A stretch of DNA of 64,000 bases, from NCBI RefSeq assembly GCF_032854445.1, contig NC_088299.1, forward strand, positions 7,728,324 through 7,792,323, in the 5' to 3' direction. Shown in pieces: positions 33,102 to 45,896 of the stretch (positions are counted from its first letter, which is position 1; every line of letters starts with the position of its first letter). Source of the stretch: Liolophura sinensis. Lineage: Eukaryota > Mollusca > Polyplacophora > Chitonida > Chitonidae. Below the pieces are notes generated by a model, which was not told the DNA's origin, searched no databases, and saw only the letters and a list, made by a program, of their open reading frames with translations. Position numbers and translations under genes: made by a program.

Positions 33102-34492
33102 TCTAACAGATATGTCTGTAGTTTTACGATAATTAACACAAATCTAAAAGACAGATAGTCTAACAATTCATTCACATTAAACATTCACACATTCACATAC
33201 TCAGTGCAAAATGATTACGCTGTGTGATAACAAACATTTTAAACACGTAGTCAAAGCGGTAAAAAAACATCCATCGAGGTTTTGAGGCGTTTTACAAATA
33301 ATTCAATATTTTATGCGTTCTCCCGTTTTAACCATGCAGAGCCGACGTGACATAGAAATCTTCCTGATAACATATCGTTGTAATACAGTTACATATGTAG
33401 ACAAAGAGGAGGGGAGTGGGGAAGCTTTGGTTTTGGCAACGGTTCTTCTTGCGACAGACTAAACACGTCTGAGCATCGATCCTATCTCGACGTTCCCATT
33501 ATGTCATTTCTGTAAGCACTGAACAATTTTTACACTCAACAGACAGCTATAGACTTCCATAATTTATCCTTGAGGCCAATAAAGTCTGTAATAACTTAAG
33601 TCCAATGTTGCATAAGCTCGGCCCCCTGTGTATCATTATATTCCATAACATTGCGTTGCTCATGGACACATATATCGACTTACCACTTAACTAGATTGTA
33701 TTAACACCCAAATGCCATTAACGCGAATGCATAAGGTGTCATCATTATAAATTGATTAGGGCAATATCCTGCCAATTTATAAATATGTATGTGTGGCGTA
33801 TTGTGATTGGTGCTTTTCAGTAGGTGTGTCCGGTATCTGTTACACAGACTTCCCATTAGGTCAGATCTCGTGACACCGCACCAAACTTGGCATCCGGCCA
33901 AATGAGTCATTTATTAATGACGTCGTTCTGGTAGAGTTCCCGTTAACATACAGGTGTATAGTGTATATGTTTACCACTAACATACCAAGGTATGTATGTA
34001 GATAAAAACTGTATCACTCTCGCGTGTGTGATGCCCGTGCCAAATTCCACGTCTGGAGATTTTTACCATACCAGGTCACTGTTACAATATCTATCACCAT
34101 ACATTACATCAAAAGATCAGTGAAATGAAAACAATCATACCTTGTAAGGAAAAATTATTTCATTTGATTTCTCAAAATGTAGCCTACCATGGTCGTAGGC
34201 CAGAGACTTGCATTCAAGCTTGTGTAAATTCAAACCTAAGACTTTCAAATGGGCCATTTCGGCACTTTGCTGCCCAGGTGATACTTACCATGAGGGAATA
34301 GGCCAAGTACCGGTTGGCAAATTGTCATCAAACTATTGCGACTAAATGTGATGTCATGTCTGGTGTCTGTGGATTGGTGTTCCAGTGAGGTAGCACCATT
34401 AACACGGCGGTTTACGATTGTTCTATTTGGAGTCATATTTATTTGGTTAATTGCATTTGGGCAACATCGGTCAGCATTGTGTTTTTTTTGGT

Positions 34493-34510
34493 GGGGGGGG
34501 GGGGGGGGGG
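34493..34510 (+). repeat. Homopolymer run of 18 G
   Basis: An uninterrupted G18 next to the degenerate SINE-2 of copy A. In copy B the corresponding place has a GGTGGGTGTGGGCAGGCAGG-like sequence, so the run expanded after duplication or is an assembly artefact. Confidence 0.85.
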
Positions 34511-34680
34511 CAGAGAAGCCGGAAAGCTCACGAACAAATGCAGGTTGCTAGAAGACCTTCAAATCTTCCCATGCACCATTGCAGAGGCAGCCAACATGAG
34601 TTGAACTTGAACTCACAGTGATTACATTCATTAAAAGCTCCTGGGTCACTGTGCTGTCCTGGCACGCTCACCACTAGTCC
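34511..34680 (-). repeat. SINE-2 copy, old, shared with copy B
   Basis: On the plus strand, GTTGCTAGAAGACCTTC, GAGTTGAACTTGAACTCACA and AGCTCCTGGGTCACTGTGCT, then CTGGCACGC, are the reversed SINE-2 head and middle. The same diverged copy sits at 41540-41705 in copy B, so it was present before the duplication. Confidence 0.85.
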
Positions 34681-35039
34681 ATTTTCTTTTTAAAAAATAC
34701 CTTGCATGAAAAAAAAAATACAATTTTGTCAATTTTTCATAACCATTGTTATTGTTTCATGGAGACAAAAATCTTCTCTCGATCGCCACATTTAGATCCA
34801 TTCTATTTAATAGAATATACCAAGTGGAAAAAAAAAAACGCTCAACGCTATAAGTCAAAGCCACAGTCCGATTTTATTGATCAAAAAGAGAAGTTTTTGC
34901 TAGATTATGTGAATAGGAGAAAATAATATTTCACAGTCTGTACTTTAAATTTAAATATCCGCTCGATCCATCTATCACGGTCAAAAAGGGAATTCGTCAG
35001 GCAAACATTAGCCGTTCTCTTGGTTTACCATGTCTTTAT

Positions 35040-35270
35040 ACGTGGTTTTCTTGGTTTGCCATACATCACTCGTGACATTCTTGGTTCGCCATACATTTAC
35101 ACGTGACATCCGTGGTTTACAATAAACACTTGGTTCACCATAAACAAGTGGCATTCATGGCTTACCATGCACACGTGGCATTCTTGGCTTACCATGCACA
35201 CGTGGCATTCTTGGTCTACCATATATTTACACGTGGCATTCTTGGTTTGCCGTACACACGTGGTATTTAT
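35040..35270. repeat. Degenerate tandem array ACACGTGGCATTCTTGGTTTAC (copy A), 27-33 bp period
   Basis: Units of the form CACGTGGCATTCTTGGTTTA, then CCATACA, with an optional TTTA, vary in length. The better-preserved version is at 42080-42312 in copy B. ORFs across either array read WHSWFTIH- or HVCMVSQE-type repeats and are not credible. Confidence 0.8.
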
Positions 35271-36187
35271 GTTACATAAAAAATGTAGGTGCAGTGAAAA
35301 CAAAGATACACAATAAACAGGCGTGTGGCTCGTAGAAGAAGTCCAACGACCGAGCCTTGACTTGTATAGTAGGGCCGTAATACCCCCGTTAATACAGAAC
35401 TGCCGCACTGTTTCAAGGGATATACAAACAATGATGTTATCTCGACTGTGTCAAATTGGATGGGATTGTCTCTTTTTTGATCTCCACTTGGACCGCCATG
35501 AGCCAACGCCATGTAGATATTTCTTACACATCCCGCCATTTGTGCGATGGAACGGAGCTTATTTATTCCCTGTGCATGGTAAAAAAGCCATTACTGTTGA
35601 TTGGTCTCTCTTGTTTTCATACATCATTAGGCTTAAAGCATAGATGCCGAAAACGGAATTCTTCCGGATTTTGGCTTATATATGCATTCTGATAATAAGC
35701 CGATAGCATTTTACACAAGCAGCCCTGATTACAGTCTGTACACATTAAATATGGCATCGTTATCGTCTAAACTGACCAACTGTAGCTTTGGTTTCCTTCA
35801 CAACACCCTTCAAATTTAGACGAAATTTTTTTACCAGTCTTCACAGGCTCCAAGAAATCCCATGATGCGCGGATTCAGAGCAACAGATTCAGGGTTGCTG
35901 AGTGTCTACGTTTGGAGTTGGTTTCGACGCTAAATATTCTACTCATGTTTGCAAATTGGCCATGCTATTTGAGGTATGAGTTACCGTCGTAAATCGGGGA
36001 GGAATCAGCCGCCGGGAACGTCGGGCAACTCTACCTTTACCATACAGATGGAGTCTGTTCTCATCTACAGAAGGAACATGTCTGTTTACCAGATTGGCTT
36101 CTAGCCCGATTTTCCCCAGCCTACATCTGTCTTTCCCTCATGACAAAGCTATTCTTTGAACTTAGTATTTGTGCTCAAAATACATCA

Positions 36188-36481
36188 TGGGTCGAGTCAC
36201 ACCTAAGACTTTAAAAGAGGAAGTTGTAACTTCCTCGCTTGGCGTTCAGCATGAAGGGGATAGTGCAACGACTGGTTGACCCGTATCAGTATAATGGCTC
36301 GGGCGGCGCAGTTTATTTGCCTTCGGTGAGGCGTCTCAGTGAAGCGGCACTAGATAAAAGAGCTGTGGAAATCCGCCCTGCAATTAGGAAGCACATTACA
36401 TGCACTCTAAAGATTCCTTCGTCGTCACAGGACTGAATAATTGTTAAGTACGACATTAAACCCCAAGCACTCACTCACTCA
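36188..36481 (+). repeat. SINE-1 copy, 5'-truncated, with 14-bp target-site duplication
   Basis: CTCAAAATACATCA at 36174-36187 and 36482-36495. The insert starts at TGGGTCGAGTCACACC, just downstream of the tRNA-like head, and ends in (CACT)n. The duplication is perfect. It lies at the right edge of duplicated copy A and is absent from copy B. Confidence 0.95.
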
Positions 36482-36495
36482 CTCAAAATACATCA

Positions 36496-37799
36496 ATCGA
36501 GAGACCTGTTATCAAACCCAGGTTGGTTCATGCCAAAGATTTAAAAAAAAAAGATAAAAATTCTATACGTCGCTTGGCGTTCAGCACGGAGAGTTTAGGT
36601 CCGGTGGCAGCAGCACTTTGGTCACATGGACTTGCTGTACCACAAGAAGACACAGTACATGTACACACACCTAATAACTCGTCGTCGACTTATGTCGTGA
36701 TGCACAAACGTATGCTACCAGCTGACTTTCCCTCACGACACAGCTATACATGTATCATAGGGACTTCAATTGCGACTTTTCACGAACATTACATACAGAC
36801 ACGTGAACTGTAAGGGAGTTATAGCATAAAGAGTAACACTAGAGCAGCCACGGCAGTATGACAGTTGACAAACGCTTTTGGGTTTTGGTCTAACAGTTTA
36901 TCTACATGGAAATGGCTAAAAGAAAAGACACCAAATTAAAAGAACCTGTGTTATTTCGGGAAGAAGTGCGAACACATGCCTAAACAACAACAGCAACATT
37001 TTTCTGACGTGCTTGGTTATTATATAAATAAACTTTTCACGTGGAATTCTTAATAGGCCATGGGATACGCCATTCTCGGGCTATAGAAATAACTCGCGCC
37101 TTATGGGTTAAAATTTAAAAACCACAACATAGCTGTGGTTTTGATTTTCTGAATGTGTGCGATTTTTGTTACTTTGCACTGCAATACCACAGAAAATTTA
37201 ATCTGGGATGTGGGATGAATACATATACATTTTGTCTGATGTTCTCTTTTCTATTAAAAAAGTAACAAATTACACGCCGCCTAGCACGATGGTATAGGCA
37301 GAATTAGATAAAAAATGTAGTGATCTAACTTGCAATTTATTAGTCTGTGGTCTAGAATTACTCAAAATCCTGGGTTGTCACACATTTATTAAACAGTATA
37401 AAAAAAAAACCTAGCAAAGGAACCAGGCCTTGAGGCAATGTGTTATATAGGCCTGCATTAAAAAAAGAAGAACGGCAGAAAGCGAGGCATTCCAAGCACA
37501 TGGCCGACTCAAGCACATTTGCCAGTCTCCTCAAAAATTAACCCATTTCAGTAAAACTTTCATCCTCATCTTCACTAATAACTAGGATTTCTATGAAATA
37601 AACGACTCATTTTCAGATGCGATTAAAGCTCAAAGAATTCGTAAAGAAGTGTTTTTACAGAAACAGGTATCGTGGGCCACATCGTCATGTTACACACTCC
37701 CGAAATGTGAACACATTAACATGTCGCCTGGAAGACAATCCTTTAACACCGTTGTAAAAGACTGAGGATAAGGCTGACTCCAGAAGCTAGATCCGATTT
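36496..37799. other. Unassigned spacer between copies A and B
   Basis: A SINE-1-like scrap may lie at 36565-36592 (CGTCGCTTGGCGTTCAGCAC). Otherwise nothing recognisable. Confidence 0.4.
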
Positions 37800-38089
37800 T
37801 GGCATGAAAAAAATAACATGAATAAGACATAAAATGTGGATTTGCAAAACTACAAAAGCTTGTTTGACAGTGTTATCTTTTAATGGAAGTTTTGATTCCT
37901 CCGTATTCAACAAGATTGTTTTGCACGCGTCCGCGGCCTGATCAGTGCCTGCGGGATGTGAGAATTTCAAGGAAGTATGTCCCTCTTGGGAGCATTATAT
38001 AAAAGCATGTTCAGTTCAACGGAGGAAATGTTACGTTAACAAGATGTTACTGAAATGTTCTAAGGTTGTCTGCAATCTTCATTGCAGAT

Positions 38090-38430
38090 GTGTGTCTTGT
38101 TTTACTTTATTGTTCGCAGATATGTATAGGGTTTTTTTTTTCGTTATTGTTAACAGGCATGTGTGTTACTTTACGTTATTGTTAGCATATATGTAAGTTG
38201 TTTTACGTTAATGCTAGCAGCTGTGTATCTTGTTTTACGTTAATTTGTTAGCCGATATACATGTTGTTTTATGTAATTCTTAGCAGATATGCATGTTGTT
38301 TTATGTTAGTCTCAGCAGATATGCATAAGGTTGTTGTACGTTATTGTTAACAGATATGTATGTTGTTTTACGTTATTCTTGGCAGATATGTATGATGTTT
38401 TACGATATTGCTAGCAGATATGTAGCACAA
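38090..38430. repeat. Degenerate tandem array of about 32 bp (copy B)
   Basis: Same unit as 32158-32470, about ten units of GCAGATATGTATGTTGTTTT-type sequence. Confidence 0.8.
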
Positions 38431-39826
38431 ATGAGGGAATTTCACTGTATTTTTGTAGCACATTTTTATCACATTTCTAGAAGAAATGGATGCAGTTTCA
38501 CCATATATCTTGCATAAGATTTACGTTCTTTTTAGCCGATATGTATGTTGTGTGGCGTTATTGTTTGTAGGTATGAATGTTTGTTTATGTAATAGTTAGT
38601 AGATATGTTGTTTGCTTTGCGATATAAGTTTTACGTTTTTCTCTATCCAAAACGAAATATGTATTGACATTACTTTGTAAACTATTATTATAAATGGCAG
38701 AAGTTTAGCATTGTTTCTAACACATATTTGTGGAGATAAAGCGTTATTTCTAGCATAAATGGCTCGACTTCTCAGCGGAGATAGCTGAAGTTTTAAACTG
38801 CTTCTAGCAGGAATATATACGGTTTTATGTAACTCCAAAAAGTCACGTCTGTGTTTTTTAGCAATGCCGGGTGAAATTTTATTTATTTTAGATGGTGGGT
38901 GTTTCTCTAGTTTTAATGTGTTTAACACGTATCTAACAGTCAGAAAATTTAGTAATTCTTTAATATTAAACAGATGAAGAGTTACTCAGTGCAAAATGAT
39001 GATGCTGTTTGATAACAAACATTTTAAACACGTTGTTAAAGCGGTAAAAACGTCATTTAAAATTTTATGCGTTCTCGTGCTTAAGCCATGCAGAGTCGAG
39101 ATAACACAGAAACTTTCGCTGAAGGACTGTTGCGTATGTATGCGAAGGGGGGCTTTGGTTTTGACAACACTTCTTTTGACGACGGACTAAACACGCCTGA
39201 GCATCGATCCTATCACGAGGGTTACCATTATGTCAACTCTGTGCACACTGCACACTTATTACCCTCCTCAGACAGCTATACACTCCCATTATGAAGCCCT
39301 GAAGGTCTTATGTGCAATTAAAATCTGTCAATTCTTAAGTCCAATGTTGTTTAAACTCAACTTACTTTGTATCATTATATTCCATAATATTGCGTTGCTC
39401 ATGGACATATATACCGTCTTACCACTTAGTGAGATTGCATTAACACTCAAATGCCGTTAACGCGAATGCATAACGTGTCATCATTATAAATTGATTAGGG
39501 CAATATCCTGCCAATTTATAAATATGTATGCGTGGGATATTGTGATTGGTGATTTCGGTAGGTGTGTCCGACATCTGTCACACAGACACCGCAGCAATCT
39601 TGGCATCCGGCCAAAGTCATTTATTGATGACGTCATTGTGGTAGAGTTCCCCTTAACATACAGCTGTATAATGTATATGTTTACCGCTAACGTACCAAGG
39701 TATGTATGTAGATAAAAACTGTATTACGCTCGCGAGTGTGATGCCTGGGCTACACTTTCAGTAAACATGAAATTTATCGAAACATCAGTGAAATAAACAA
39801 AACTTATCTTGTAAAGAAAAATTATT

Positions 39827-41146
39827 AGTGGTTCAAACCATTTAGGCCTGAATCCCTATTGTATCTGTTCGAATTATTATTATTATTTTCGGCATTTGTG
39901 ATACATTTTATGAGAAAACGACAAATGGTCCATTCAGGAAGCTTTAGTATGTTTTATGAATGGATGTGAAGTTGTGCTTTTTGGCTTTTGGAAACATTTG
40001 GTCGCGTGACTTTGCGACCGCATTGGATTTTATCCCAGCCTAAAAAAATCTTCTCGTCCAAAACGGGTGATGCGATTGAGCTGAAATTTAAACGGTAGTT
40101 GCACAAAGCCTAGGCACATTCAGGGTAAGACTGCGAACTTTCTCCGTTGGATATTGTACTACATCGCATTGGGTAAAAATGTCATGTGACAAACAAATTC
40201 GTTTTTTGCTAATAATTTCTACACCTCTACAGATGATGTCCGGCAAATAATCCTATCTGTTGTTCTGTTGAACGCGGGTTCCGAAATTGCATATTTTGCG
40301 AAACCGGAAGTGGATGTATCTCCTTAATAAATGAAGCTAGAGATACGATCTTAAGGCCTAACATCATCCCAAGGCAAGGGGACAAATTCTGCATAACCGG
40401 AAATGACTTCAGCAAACCGGAGGTAGTAAGCACCAAAAAAGTCGCAATTTTTACACTTTACAAAACTGAAAAACTCCTGCAGGTAAAAAGACTCAACAGA
40501 AATTCATGAGACTTAGATATGTGGCAGACCCGAAGATGTGTTCTTGCGAGTAAAAATTTGGGTCACGTGACCTGGCTGCCATTTTGGATTGAAGTGAAAC
40601 CATTTGACGGTAATTTTCTCCAGCACCCAATGTTAGATCGTTTTGAAATTTACCACAACCGTTCACTGAACCCTTTTTGGAAGGAGAAAGAATGCAATGT
40701 GTATGCAAATTAGTTTTTAATTAATACAGCGGAAGTGATGTCCTGATTACGAATCAGGTGTTATTTTTGTCTTGTGATGTATACTTTTGTTGGAAATATT
40801 CCACCATATTTACAGGTCTGGTGACATAAAACTCTTAGAACTCTAAAGCTGAAAATCGCTGGGTGAAAAGGACTATATATGTATTACACGTATGTTGAAA
40901 ATCGTTGAGCTGTGTTACAAAACAGAATACACGCACGCCTTCAATTACTGTCCAAAGGTCGATTAAATAGATTTTGCACATCTATATATACATGCTAAAT
41001 AGTTTACATACAATACACTAATGACTATACGCTTTCTGATTAAGTTGGTTACATATCAATGCATAGACAAAATTCAAGTAACCGGAAGTGACACCACATA
41101 CGCCTGAAACACCGTGTTGACACCCGGCATAGCTGCTTTAGCCGCT
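39827..41146. mobile_element. Possible insertion specific to copy B
   Basis: Copy A runs from GAAAAATTATT directly to TCATTTGATTTCTC, whereas B has about 1.3 kb between the equivalent points. The ends (TAGTGGTTCAAA on the left, inverted TAGCGGCTAAAG on the right) are loosely inverted. Internal sequence repeats phrases such as AACCGGAAGTG several times. No transposase-like ORF is present. It could equally be a deletion from A. Confidence 0.4.
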
Positions 41147-41539
41147 ATATTTTCCTTTGATTTCACAATAGATGTACCAAGGTCGAAAGCCGGATGCATG
41201 CGTTTAAACCTATGTAAGATCAAATCTAAGATTTTCAAATCGCTTTCTACTCTTTCCTGGCTCGGTGGATACTCACCATGAGGGAATAGGCCAAGTACCG
41301 GTTGGCAAAGTGTTCATCAGACTATTGCCGCTAAATGTGATGTTATGTCTGGTGTCGGTGGATTGGTGTTCCAGTGAGGAAGAACCATCAACATGGCTGT
41401 TGCTTGGAGTCACACTGACGGACACCTCGAGGAAACAAACAATGAAAAAGAACAAAGGTGTAAACACATGCTTTTTATGTATTTGGTTTACCTCACTTGT
41501 ACGACATCGGCCGGCCTTGAGATAGGGTGGGTGTGGGCA

Positions 41540-41705
41540 GGCAGGCAGAGATAGGGGAAAACTCACCAACATCTGCAGATTGCTAGAAGACCTTCCCATG
41601 TACGACCGGTGAGGCAGACAGCATGAGCTGAACTTAAACTCACGGCGATTGCATTGGTTAAAGGCGCCTGGGTTATTGTGCTGCGCTGGCACGTTAACCA
41701 CTAGG
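41540..41705 (-). repeat. SINE-2 copy, old, shared with copy A
   Basis: On the plus strand, GATTGCTAGAAGACCTTCCC, ATGTACGACCGGTGAGGCAG, GCATGAGCTGAACTTAAACT and GGCGCCTGGGTTATTGTGCT, then a reversed tRNA-like end CACGTTAACCACTAGGCCAC. Orthologous within the duplication to 34511-34680. Part of a 146-codon minus ORF lies on it and is not a gene. Confidence 0.85.
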
Positions 41706-42079
41706 CCACGCATGCTTTTTAAATTTTAAATAATCTTGAAAAAATACCCTTGAGGAAATAACTAATACAATTTTGTAAATTTTACCGCAGCATAATCAAT
41801 GTGTTTGGAGAAAAAATCTTTCCTCCGTCGAGATAATTATATCCAATTACAACTCTGCAGGGTAGATTAAAGCATGTAAGAAAGGTTTTCCATACCAGAA
41901 AAAAAGCTCTCAACGCTATAAGTCAAAGCAAAAGTTGAATTTTACTGATCAAGAAGACAAGTTTTTGCAAGATTATGTGAATCGTAAAAAAGAATATTTC
42001 ACAGTTTGTACATTAAATTTAAATATCCACTCAGTCCATCTATCACAGTCAATAGGGTAATTGGTCAGACAAACATCAA

Positions 42080-42312
42080 CCGACCTCTTGGTTTGCCATA
42101 CACATGGCATTCTGGGTTTACCATACACACGTGATATTCTTGGTTTGCCACACACACGTGGCATTCTTGGATTACCATACATTTACACGTGGCATTCTTG
42201 GTTTAGCATACACACGTGGCATTCTTGGTTTACCATACATTTACACGTGGCATTCTTGGATTACCATACATTTACACGTGGCATTCTTGGTTTACCATAC
42301 ACACGTGGCATT
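42080..42312. repeat. Tandem array ACACGTGGCATTCTTGGTTTAC (copy B)
   Basis: About seven units alternate between a short form (CACACGTGGCATTCTTGG) and a longer one with CATTTACACG. Same family as 35040-35270. Confidence 0.85.
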
Positions 42313-42679
42313 TATGTGACAAAAATGTGGGTGCAGTGAAAACAAATATACACAATAAACAGGCATGTGGCGTAAGGCCAAAAGTCCAACGATTGTTTCT
42401 AGGACATACAAAAATGATGTTATCTCGACTGTGGCAGTTTGGATGGGATTGTCTTTATTGACTTATTTATTTCGTGTGCATGGTGCAAAAATCCATTACT
42501 GTTGATAGGTTTCTCTTGCTTTCATACATCATTAGGCTTAAAGCATAGATTCCGAAACTGGACCTGTCGAATTTGGCTTATTTATGCATTCTGATAACAA
42601 GCCTACAGCATTTTACACAAACAGCCCAGATTACAGTCTCTACACATTAAATATGGCATCGTTATCTTCTAAACTGACA

Positions 42680-43560
42680 CCTATAGTTAGATATGAGATT
42701 TTTATAGCCGGCAGAATGTAGTCCGTAACTTTACACTCAGACTTGTCGCAAGTCGTGTAATAACATTGGATACCATCTGAGAGTGTAATAGGAAACCTTA
42801 TCTGTATGAAACATACTGGGTTCAACATGAGTAAAATCGTTGCCCTTTGTGGTATAATGTAACAGATATTTTATGGTTTTTCGCCAAAAAAGTGGAAAAC
42901 GAAAAAAATAAACGCACTTTGATTTGTCCATTCTTTGTCATACACAAATGGAGCCTTGACCCCTTTTCACTTGACTTGGATTCGCTCTTTCCTCCTTTAA
43001 CAAAAGTTAAATTCCATATTTTTAAAGACTGTAAAAAATACAAACATGTATATCACAAAATTTGAAGACAGAAATAAACAATCTGGTTATCCGGTACTTC
43101 TCAGCATACTCAATATGTCTAATACTTCGGACAAAAAACTTACCGTCATATCACGCACTTCCATCCGTCATTCAAACGGCAAAAATTTACACTCGATAAT
43201 CACACAAGATACATATAGACATTTAATATTTTAAAATGGATAAAATTTACATAATTTGCATTAAAGTGAAAAGGCATTATAAACAGTCTATTCTAAATAT
43301 TCGACATTTGAACAATGGACAGTGTTAAACAATGGACAGTGTTAGACTAAAGCGTCTGTCTATGTTCGACTCTAGCCCAGCCTTAAGAAGTTAGATGATA
43401 TCTTTCCATTCCTGGGCCAGATCATAATCATACATTAATGTCCACCCAATAAGCCCCTGGACATTCTCTTTTAAATATACTCTCTCTTTTAAAAGAAGTT
43501 AAGAACTACCAGACCCGACGCCAGATAGCGCTCTTGTAGCCAGCATAACGCAGGAGTTAT
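42680..43560. other. Segment present in copy B only
   Basis: Copy A joins TCTAAACTGACC directly to AACTGTAGCTTTGGTTTCC, whereas B has about 0.9 kb in between. Overlapping 60-70 codon ORFs occur on both strands without recognisable motifs. No target-site duplication was seen, so insertion in B or deletion from A are equally possible. Confidence 0.45.
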
Positions 43561-44010
43561 CACTTGGGAGACCAGCTGCAGCTCTGGTTTCCTTCATAAT
43601 ACGTTTCAAATTCAGACTAAATTTTCTTCTCGATTCTCAGACGCCCTAACAAATCCCATGATATGCGAATTCAGAATAACAGATTGATTCAGGTTTGATG
43701 AGTGTCTAAGTTTGGAGTTGGTTCCGACGCCAAATGTTCTACTCATGTTTGCAAATTGGTCCTACTGTTTGTATGGTGGAAGTCCGAGTTAATGTCGTAA
43801 TCAGGGGAGCAATCAGTCGTCCCGTTCGTCTGGTAACTTTACCTTTACCATATAGATGGAGCCTGTTCTCTTGTGGTCGAAGCAACGTGGTCTGTTTAAC
43901 AATTGGCAACAAAACTGGCTTTTGGCGAACATGTAATTTGTCCGATCTTACCTCCATGACATTGCTATAAACTGCCTGTAAATTTAGCATTTGCTCTCAT
44001 GGAACATCAG

Positions 44011-45176
44011 CGTGTAAGATGTAAGTATTTGTGTATTTAGCACTTGCTATCATAACACACAAACTACCTAGCCATTTCATGACTGTGGACGACTAAGGTA
44101 ATTCATTTTATCAAAAGCTGTTGTCGTTCTATTGCATGCGTAATAAACCATGACGCTCTGTCATGCTGGACGACTCTGGATTTTGATAAAAAGCTAGTAC
44201 CTGAGGCAGACGTAGTAACAGTACATATTCACATGTGAGGTCATGGCGTTTTGCTCACATGTGGACTTATGGGAACAAAGTAGACATAAGTACCAAGACC
44301 AAGACCAACAGCCGTATTTCACAACATGATACAGCGACAACCAGGTAACAGCATTGAAAGACAAAAGGTAAAAGCACCAGAATTGGTAACTGACATAGAA
44401 TGTATGTAAAGATAAAAAATGGGTAGTGTACCGAGGGCTGTATGTACAACATTTATTTCACAGTACACATCCCGGCTGAATGACAAGATTCACATATGTA
44501 TAAAAGGCTTTGAACATTTATATAGGACTCCATAAACGCAAATTTTACATGCTAAAATGTTACCCGGTAAATGTACCACCTGGTTAAAGTGTATGTCTTC
44601 AGGGATTGTGATGTAAATGAAACTACAGTTCAACAGAAATGTTTTTAACTTTATTATAGCAATTATGTGGCCGAAATGATTCCCTTGCGATGTGCAGATC
44701 AAATTCTATCCAATACAGCAATAAGAATGTATAATTATTCAAAAATATTAAAAATCTCTGACTGTATGTAAAGGGGTACACAGTTGAGGCTTATAGGCGG
44801 GACAGGGCTGTTTTCACACTTTGCCAGTGGCGTCGTACTTATACAGCAACTGTTACAGTTGAAATTCAAATACTATTCACTAGTATATACAACATACAAT
44901 GTTGTATGGGTAAATTTGTTGCAGTATTACGTTAAAATCATGCATAGGGAATAAGTTGCGATGACTTTCGATAAAGCCTCTACTTGACGCCATATTCATT
45001 GCCTTCACTTTTTCTTAAATAAAACGAACGAGTATTTTTTTAAACTTCAACAATCCATAATTAAAGGTACAAGGGAAATACATATTTCCAGGTGAATGCT
45101 TTCAGTTTTGCTACTATACAAGTATTTATCCTTGACACAATCGAAATACTTCCGATATTAAACCGTTTTTTTATTG
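44011..45176. other. Unassigned non-coding sequence
   Basis: No recognisable gene or repeat. Confidence 0.4.
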
Positions 45177-45262
45177 TAAGCGATGTGACAGGTGTTTTTT
45201 TGTGGTAAGCGATGTGACAGGTGCTTTTTTCATTGTGAACGATGTGACAGGTGTTTTTTAGG
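45177..45262. repeat. Three-unit tandem repeat of 29-30 bp
   Basis: Units begin at 45177, 45206 and 45236, each with CGATGTGACAGGTG followed by a T run. It lies downstream of the phosphatase gene, possibly beyond its 3' UTR. Confidence 0.9.
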
Positions 45263-45271
45263 TGCTGTACA

Positions 45272-45277
45272 TTTATT
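45272..45277 (-). promoter_or_regulatory. Candidate polyadenylation signal for the phosphatase gene
   Basis: TTTATT on the plus strand is AATAAA on the minus strand, about 620 nt after the stop codon. It is the first perfect hexamer I found downstream. Such hexamers are common in AT-rich DNA, so this is weak. Confidence 0.25.
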
Positions 45278-45896
45278 CAGCAGATGAGAATCTATTTTGT
45301 TTTGCTTCAAATAAAGTATATTGTAGGTCCTTTTTGTTACACAGGGAATTTGCATAGAATGGGTTTAAGTTCCGCAGACCTAATACAAATTACATGCAAA
45401 TTAATATATTTTATACAAGTGGAAAATTATTTTCTTCGATAGAGAGGTTGTCGTTAATTACGCATGTGTGAAAAATTACTTTGCAAACATGGATACAATG
45501 AGAAATTACATGACAAGTTTAAAGACAATCACACACGTTAATAAAAGGTTACTGTTCAAGAGACGATTTTTACAAATAATAATGTACTGTTACGAACTTC
45601 AGTAAGATGAAACACAGAAAGTCTCAAATGCCACTGAAGAGTATAGTCTCGTCAGATATCTAACCAGGCAACGTTTACCCTTGAAATTCAACATTAATTT
45701 TACATGGACATCAGAAGAACAAAAACATAGCGGAACTGCCAATGACAGCTTGTCAGCGTATTGGCGAGACCAAAATCTGTGAGAATGTGAGAAGAAATGT
45801 ATCACATCCCATCTTTTGAATCATCATTTAAAAGGGAAGTTGCACAGAATTAAAAATTACAGTTATTTGTACGAATCGAAAACTATCACCCTAACT

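Larger units (their letters stand above)
29810..36173. repeat. Segmental duplication, copy A (about 6 kb)
   Basis: Aligns colinearly with 37800-44010 (copy B). Shared landmarks in order: CAAAACTACAAAAGCTTG-type start with TTGACAGTGTTATCTTTTAA; GCACGCGTCC..GGCCTGATCAGT; ACGTTAACAAGATGTTACTG-like; the AGCAGATATGTATGTTGTTT array; GATAACAAACATTTTAAACA; TTGATTAGGGCAATATCCTG; GGGAATAGGCCAAGTACCGG; the ACACGTGGCATTCTTGG array; and CTACTCATGTTTGCAAATTG. Copy A alone contains the Penelope element (30022-31850) and SINE-1 copies (near 32762-33101 and just beyond its right end). No ORF is conserved between copies, and no gene was recognised in the duplicated sequence itself. Confidence 0.85.
37800..44010. 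repeat. Segmental duplication, copy B (about 6 kb)
   Basis: Partner of 29810-36173, same orientation, separated by about 1.6 kb. Relative to A, it lacks the Penelope element and the two later SINE-1 insertions but has two extra segments: about 39827-41146 and about 42680-43560. By eye, well-aligned stretches are roughly 80% identical. No gene was recognised. Confidence 0.85.

Noticed and set aside
41273-41713. 146-codon minus-strand ORF
   Set aside because: Largely composed of an old SINE-2 copy plus flank; the frame is not kept in duplicated copy A.
42061-42461. Repetitive W/H-rich ORFs in three plus frames
   Set aside because: Translations of the ACACGTGGCATTCTTGG tandem array.
29810-44010. 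Copies A and B as the two long terminal repeats of a giant LTR element
   Set aside because: Only about 1.6 kb separates them, no gag/pol lies between, and the ends do not show TG..CA with target-site duplication.
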